A stretch of DNA of 12,477 nucleotides, from contig BEXV01006135.1 of assembly GCA_003118195.1 (NCBI GenBank), positions 1-12,477 on the forward strand. Direction: 5' to 3'. The notes under the pieces are model-generated. The model was not told the origin of the DNA, did no database searches, and saw only the letters and a program-made list of their open reading frames with translations. The translations under genes were made by a program, and so were the position numbers. Positions within the stretch are counted from its first letter, which is position 1; every line of letters starts with the position of its first letter. Source of the DNA: Hemicentrotus pulcherrimus. Its lineage: Eukaryota; Echinodermata; Echinoidea; Camarodonta; Strongylocentrotidae. Shown piece after piece: positions 8,640 through 12,477 of the stretch.

Positions 8640-8712
8640 AATTCGTGGAATAGCGATACATTCTCTTGATTCTAAATCCAAAGGTTGACGGTTCAAAACC
8701 CAGTCCGGCACA
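8640..8712 (+). repeat. tRNA-like fragment, possibly SINE-derived
   Basis: A plus-strand stretch resembles the 3' half of a tRNA gene: a ttctaaatcc anticodon-arm-like segment, then a B-box-like ggttcaaaacc at 8690-8700, followed by cagtccggca, a plausible acceptor 3' strand. The arms do not pair cleanly and no A box or 5' acceptor partner is seen, so it is not a functional tRNA gene. Read on the minus strand it gives the D-W-x-L-N-R-x-P-L-D-L-E type of string typical of tRNA-derived repeats. Confidence 0.4.
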
Positions 8713-10344
8713 GAAGTCATTCGGCAATTCACACTTGCCACTATACTCTACATTCAGCTGTCATTACCCGATATGCTAGCGCGCTTCGTATATGGCCCCA
8801 GCTATGACCGTTGTAATAATTTTGGAGCACCAGTGTTGTTACGGCGTGACTGACTATATATAAGAAGCCACCATGATTGTGTGGCACAAAGAGAACAGGT
8901 TGGATATGATACCAAATCATAAATATACCGTTCTGGCCCCGCTCGTGGATTACTAAGCCATAAAGCTCAAGACCGCACCAAGGAGGAGCAAAAGAGAGCA
9001 GGTACCCTCCCCTCCCTCTCTACCACTATTCTAGTCAAATATTTTCAATGCAAGCAGGTTGTGCTATCAACCAAAACGTGTTACCCATACCATTCACTGG
9101 AAGATATAAACATACATGTATTGCTTGTCAGTGATTTTGATGGCCAAATTATTGCCTTTTCATATATGACGGTCACGTACTTGTGCCCCATCTAAATGGA
9201 TTCTGGATCTGCCCGAACCTTCATGTTTAACCTTCGCGTTAAATCACCCACGACACCAGTGATTCAAAGGGTTATAACAGTTTCATGCTAAGACCACCAA
9301 AATTGGATTACATTTTTGTTTAAACAACTCTTTTCTTTATGACCGGCAAATGAACAAAATGTACTTTAATGAACTGAACAATGATGCCATGGAAAACAAA
9401 TAGATGACAATAACTCACAAGGAAAGATAACAGTATTACAACATTATCAAAAGGCTAATGAAACACAGACATGTATGCACAGCACAGACATAAACAATTC
9501 AGAAAGAGAGCTCACGTATAACAGGGAAATGAACTGAGGTAGCTCAAAAAATAGAATAGTTTCTCAGAGGTATTCATAAAGGAAAACAGATGTATAGTAA
9601 TGGTATTTGGTGATTGAGGTACTAAGTATCATCGATACTTTCATGGTGAAAAAAATAAATGATTGTAGGTAGTTTTCAGGGTTACATATTACGGTGTTAG
9701 TAAACGGAAAAGAACAGCAGAATGTGCAATCTTGTTTGAAAACATTCTTTGGATTTCTTATCTCCGGTGGGTTTCATGTTTTTGTGTGATTCTACACGTG
9801 AAATGGAACATAAATTGCATTAGAGTACACCTAAACCAAATTCTTTGAGCTTGTGTGTATTTTTAAGAAAAAAGACATGGTGCAGTCATATGTTGGAATA
9901 GATGATTCTAAAATTCGTCAAGGCTCCAAAATACGTTGTTCTGTAATAACATCACGTGCAAGTATTTCTAAATGCATCGTTAATGTTCGTTCTTTTGCGG
10001 TAGAAATTTATAGAGAAAGATATAAAAAGAAAGTAATGGGGTACAGTGACGAATTTCTTAGACGGGGAATGTGTTTGGAAGTTGTAAACAATTTGTTTGG
10101 TTCTCTTTGAATAGAAGATACATACTTATTTGAAAAGCAGAATGGATAGGATTACATGAATTGATATTCCAGGTTGCTAGTATATACTTTCAGGGTCAGG
10201 GACTACGATACATCATAACTATGCATGATAGGATAACGAAATTGCTCTTTAGAAAACAAATCTGCCTATAATATACCGCAAAAATATAGTCATGAATGAA
10301 ATAGGCAGAAATGTAAGAAAACCATTAGTATTTTATGGTCTTAC

Positions 10345-10464
10345 CTTGTGCTTCACAATTAGTTCCAGTATAACCTGAAGTGCACTGGCAGATGTAGCCA
10401 TTTCCCGCTCCAGCTTCAAAACATGCAGCTCCATTCAGACATGGGTTTGAAGAACATTCAAGTA
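10345..10464 (-). CDS. EGF5: internal exon encoding one EGF-like domain (last of the array)
   Basis: Acceptor gacag, donor g|gtaaga, 120 nt, phase 1-1. It reads [30 protein letters not shown] and [10 protein letters not shown], ending EAQ. It shares the F-E-A-G-A-G segment with EGF2 and the rest with EGF4, so it looks like a mosaic of array copies. O-glucose and O-GlcNAc consensus sites are present; O-fucose is not. The acceptor-side intron matches the array, while the donor side opens into an unrelated 2-kb intron. This exon is therefore the boundary of the array. Confidence 0.93.
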
Positions 10465-10732
10465 CTGTCAGAAGAAGATGAGCATTAAAGATTTGATTAG
10501 GTTGTGCCAATCACTATATTAATGTTGATATACTGTAAGACCGCCTCTTCAGAGTAACACGGTTTCTGTATATGGTAATGAGTACTACATCGATATGTCT
10601 TAGCATGCCTGTGAAATTTACTCGATAAAAATCTTTAACTTAAAGCCACAAAATATCTTTAATAGAATCCCCATATCAGCAAATATTAATTATTACAAAA
10701 TATCGAATTACTAGGAAAGTTTGTCAACTTAC

Positions 10733-10852
10733 TTTCTGTTCCACAGTTGATTCCAGTATAACCTAAAAGACACTGGCAGATGTACCCGTTTCCAGCTTCA
10801 GCTTCAATACATGCAGCTCCATTTAGACATGGGTTTGAGGAACATTCCAGTA
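10733..10852 (-). CDS. EGF4: internal exon encoding one EGF-like domain (array class)
   Basis: Acceptor gacag, donor a|gtaagt, 120 nt, phase 1-1. It reads [30 protein letters not shown] and [10 protein letters not shown]. It resembles EGF1 most closely: both have Leu after Cys5 and Ala before Cys3, so the O-fucose site is absent while the O-glucose and O-GlcNAc consensus sites are kept. The intron bases just past the donor (ttgacaaactttcc on the minus strand) recur after EGF2 and nearly so after EGF3, showing that the copied unit was exon plus intron. The A-ending exon gives an Ile junction codon with EGF5. Confidence 0.93.
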
Positions 10853-11093
10853 CTGTCAGAAGAAAATCAGCATTCAAGATTTGATTAGGTTGTGTCAATC
10901 ACTATATTGATGTTGATATTATAACTACTAAAAAAACAGTCTCTTCAGAGTGAATGAGTACTACATCGATACGTCTTAGCATGCCCATGGAATTTACTCG
11001 ATCAAAATATTTAACTTATAGCTGCGAAGGTATCTATAAAACATTTTAGTATTTAGCATAGTAACAATAACAAATGTCAAATACCGTTTAAAA

Positions 11094-11114
11094 GGTTTGA
11101 AGAACACGTAAGTA
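11094..11114 (-). pseudogene. 21-nt stub of a deleted array-class EGF exon
   Basis: Between EGF3 and EGF4, a ccag acceptor is followed by the first 21 nt of an array-type exon, encoding the residues L-T-C-S-S-N after the junction codon. The match then stops and AT-rich intron sequence follows. The remaining ~99 nt of exon and the donor site are missing. The intron on the acceptor side (from about 11115 upward) still matches the array units. A deletion therefore removed most of the exon plus adjacent intron. With no donor it cannot be spliced as an exon. Cys1 and the O-glucose Ser are still visible. Confidence 0.8.
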
Positions 11115-11378
11115 CTGGTAGAAGAAAATGAGCATTTAAGATTTTATAAGGTAGTGCCAATCACTGTATTGATGTTGATATTAAACAATGATAAGACCAT
11201 CCCTTCAGAGTTAAACTGTTTTCTGAATATGGTAATCAGTACTACTTTGGAATATCTTAGCATGCCTCAATCAAAACCCCTTTAACAAATGGCCGAAAAA
11301 TATCTTTAACACTTTTCCATATTAGCAAACATTAAACAAAACAAATATCGAATTCCTAGGAAAGTTTTCTCAACTTAC

Positions 11379-11498
11379 TTTCTGTTCCACAGTTGGTTCC
11401 AGTAAAACCCGAAGGACACTGGCAGATGTACCCGTTTCCAGCTTCAGCTTCAATGCATGTAGCTCCATTTAGACATGGGTTTGAAGAACATTCAAGGA
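11379..11498 (-). CDS. EGF3: internal exon encoding one EGF-like domain (array class)
   Basis: Acceptor gacag, donor a|gtaagt, 120 nt, phase 1-1; the frame is open for only this exon and closes in the introns. It reads [30 protein letters not shown] and [10 protein letters not shown]. All three Notch-type O-glycan consensus sites are present: O-glucose (CSSNPC), O-fucose (Thr before Cys3) and O-GlcNAc (GFTG). It differs from EGF1 at about 8 of 120 bases, which marks a recent tandem copy. The next unit downstream in the transcript has collapsed to a stub, so the intron after EGF3 is 526 nt, about twice the roughly 270-nt introns elsewhere in the array. Confidence 0.93.
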
Positions 11499-11772
11499 CT
11501 GTCACAACAAAATTGCATAAAACATTTGAACAGGTTGGGAAATCACTGTACTGATGTTGATTTTAAAACTGATATAAGACTTTCTCTTCCAACTAACACT
11601 GTTTCTGAATATGATAATCAGTAAAACATCGACATAGCTTATTTTGCCTATGGGATTTACTCGATCAAAAAAATCCTTTGACTAATAGCCACTGATAAAT
11701 CGTTAAGACATTTCGGTATTAGCATATTAGAAATAACAAATATCAAATTCCTAGGAAAGTTTGTCAACTTAC

Positions 11773-11892
11773 TTTCTGTTTCGCAGTTGAATCCAGTGTA
11801 ACCTGAAGGACACAGGCAGAAGTACCCGTTTCCAGCTCCAGCTTCAAAACATGTTGCTCCGTTCAAACATGGGATTGTAAGACAGGCGAGTA
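11773..11892 (-). CDS. EGF2: internal exon encoding one EGF-like domain (array class)
   Basis: Acceptor tacag, donor a|gtaagt, 120 nt, phase 1-1. It reads [30 protein letters not shown] and CPSGYTGFNC. It is the only intact exon here without the O-glucose Ser between Cys1 and Cys2: the motif is CLTIPC instead of CxSxPC. It does carry the O-fucose consensus (Thr before Cys3) and the O-GlcNAc consensus. The last exon base is A, not G, so the junction codon with EGF3 becomes an Ile codon instead of the usual Val. Its flanking introns resemble those of the neighbouring array units, but its coding part is the most diverged of the five array exons. Confidence 0.93.
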
Positions 11893-12174
11893 CTGTATGA
11901 GAAAAACATGAAAATTCGGAAATAAAGGTCATGTATAGGTGGCTACCATTGATATGTAGTATGTAATCAAGGTTTACTATAATACTCGACGTTATAGATA
12001 TTTTTTTAAAAACACTTGTTTTCAAACGTTGTGACAAAGACCAACAGTAATTTCACAATCTATAACTAAATGATATGCATGAACTGAAATAGCCTCTGAC
12101 ATGTCATAATAATTCTTAATACTACTGTGATTTATGGATTATCAAATTGTCCGTGTAATGTCTTTAAAACATAC

Positions 12175-12294
12175 CTTCTGTTCCACAGTTGGTTCCAGTA
12201 TAACCTGAAAGACACTGGCAGATGTACCCGTTTCCAGCTTCAGCTTCGATACATGCAGCTCCATTCAGACATGGGTTTGAAGAACATTCAAGGA
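12175..12294 (-). CDS. EGF1: internal exon encoding one EGF-like domain (array class)
   Basis: First intact exon of the window in transcription order. It follows a gacag acceptor and ends g|gtatgt, 120 nt, phase 1 at both ends. It reads VLECSSNPC, then [22 protein letters not shown] and [10 protein letters not shown], giving Cys spacing 4-5-10-1-8, a complete EGF fold with three expected disulfides (1-3, 2-4, 5-6). CSSNPC fits the O-glucose consensus and the Cys5-Cys6 segment fits the O-GlcNAc consensus; Ala before Cys3 removes the O-fucose site. There is no Asp-x-Asp/Asn-Glu before Cys1, so it is not a calcium-binding EGF by sequence. Such domains act outside the cell in adhesion, matrix or receptor proteins; the partner is unknown. 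It is the right-most member of a young tandem array. Confidence 0.93.
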
Positions 12295-12477
12295 CTGTCA
12301 GAAAAATGTTGCATAAAACATTTGAACAGGTTGTGCAAATCATTGTATTGATGTTGATTTTCAAACTGATATAAGGTCTTTTATTCCAACTAACACTGTT
12401 TCTGAATATGGTAATGAGTACTGCGTGCGGATATCTTAGCATGGCTATGGGATTTACTCGATCAGAATCTTTAACTT

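Larger units (their letters stand above)
8310..10344. other. 2-kb intron between EGF5 and EGF6
   Basis: The longest gene-free stretch. The first 400 bases contain the MITE-like element and the tRNA-like fragment. From about 8720 to 10344 I see no EGF relic and no transposon end. One plus-strand frame (ATG at 9877 to the stop at 10110, 77 codons, basic, no known motif) is the only open stretch; I do not call it a gene. Confidence 0.7.
10325..12477 (-). repeat. tandem array of ~390-400 bp exon-plus-intron units
   Basis: Units are spaced 388 (EGF5 to EGF4), 394 (EGF3 to EGF2) and 402 (EGF2 to EGF1) bases, with one deleted unit between EGF4 and EGF3. Introns share blocks as well as exons: a phrase near cttagcatg, followed by a tttactcgat stretch, recurs about 150-180 bases from each acceptor (for example near 10600, 10976 and 12434). 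The array runs off the right edge, since the last bases belong to another intron of the same type. Confidence 0.88.

Noticed and set aside
8277..8741. 154-codon minus-strand frame
   Set aside because: It translates the tRNA-like fragment and the MITE-like element and ends in EGF6 out of frame; repeat-derived, not a gene.

Overview
The window looks like animal nuclear DNA. It is AT-rich, has no long prokaryote-type reading frames, and carries one repeated exon type on the minus strand, separated by introns of about 0.2 to 2 kb with mobile-element debris. I read it as an internal piece of one very large, multi-exon gene for an extracellular EGF-repeat protein. The symmetric phase 1-1 one-exon-one-EGF architecture and the intron size suit an invertebrate deuterostome such as a sea urchin, but the species is inference and I cannot name the gene.

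I numbered the exons in transcription order (minus strand, high to low coordinates). Nineteen intact exons, EGF1 (12175-12294) to EGF19 (20-139), are 114, 120 or 123 nt long. Each starts after an AG and ends before a GT, with both flanking introns in phase 1, and each encodes exactly one six-cysteine EGF-like domain. Spliced together they give 2253 nt, or 751 codons, with no stop. No signal peptide, membrane segment, start, polyA site or other domain type is seen in the spliced product, so the gene continues beyond both ends.

Layout, right to left. 12477-10325: a young tandem array of about 390-400 bp units (exon plus intron) holding EGF1-EGF5 and one dead unit reduced to 21 nt of exon. 10344-4544: EGF6-EGF11, more diverged exons in long introns; the 2-kb intron after EGF5 holds a MITE-like element and a tRNA-like fragment. 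4543-1: a multi-exon module present twice (EGF12-15 and EGF16-19), with two decayed EGF exons (4184-4298 and 3538-3648) in or beside its first copy. The duplicated introns also share a snap-back MITE-like element.

The domains are Notch-like in their predicted sugar sites. Eighteen of 19 carry the O-glucose consensus between Cys1 and Cys2, seven carry the O-fucose consensus before Cys3, and twelve carry the O-GlcNAc consensus between Cys5 and Cys6. One exon class (EGF13, 14, 17, 18) has an N-glycosylation sequon where the O-GlcNAc Thr would be. The window therefore records several stages of exon birth and death in one EGF gene: recent tandem copies, module duplication, a splice-competent exon with stops, an exon that lost its acceptor, and a 21-nt stub.
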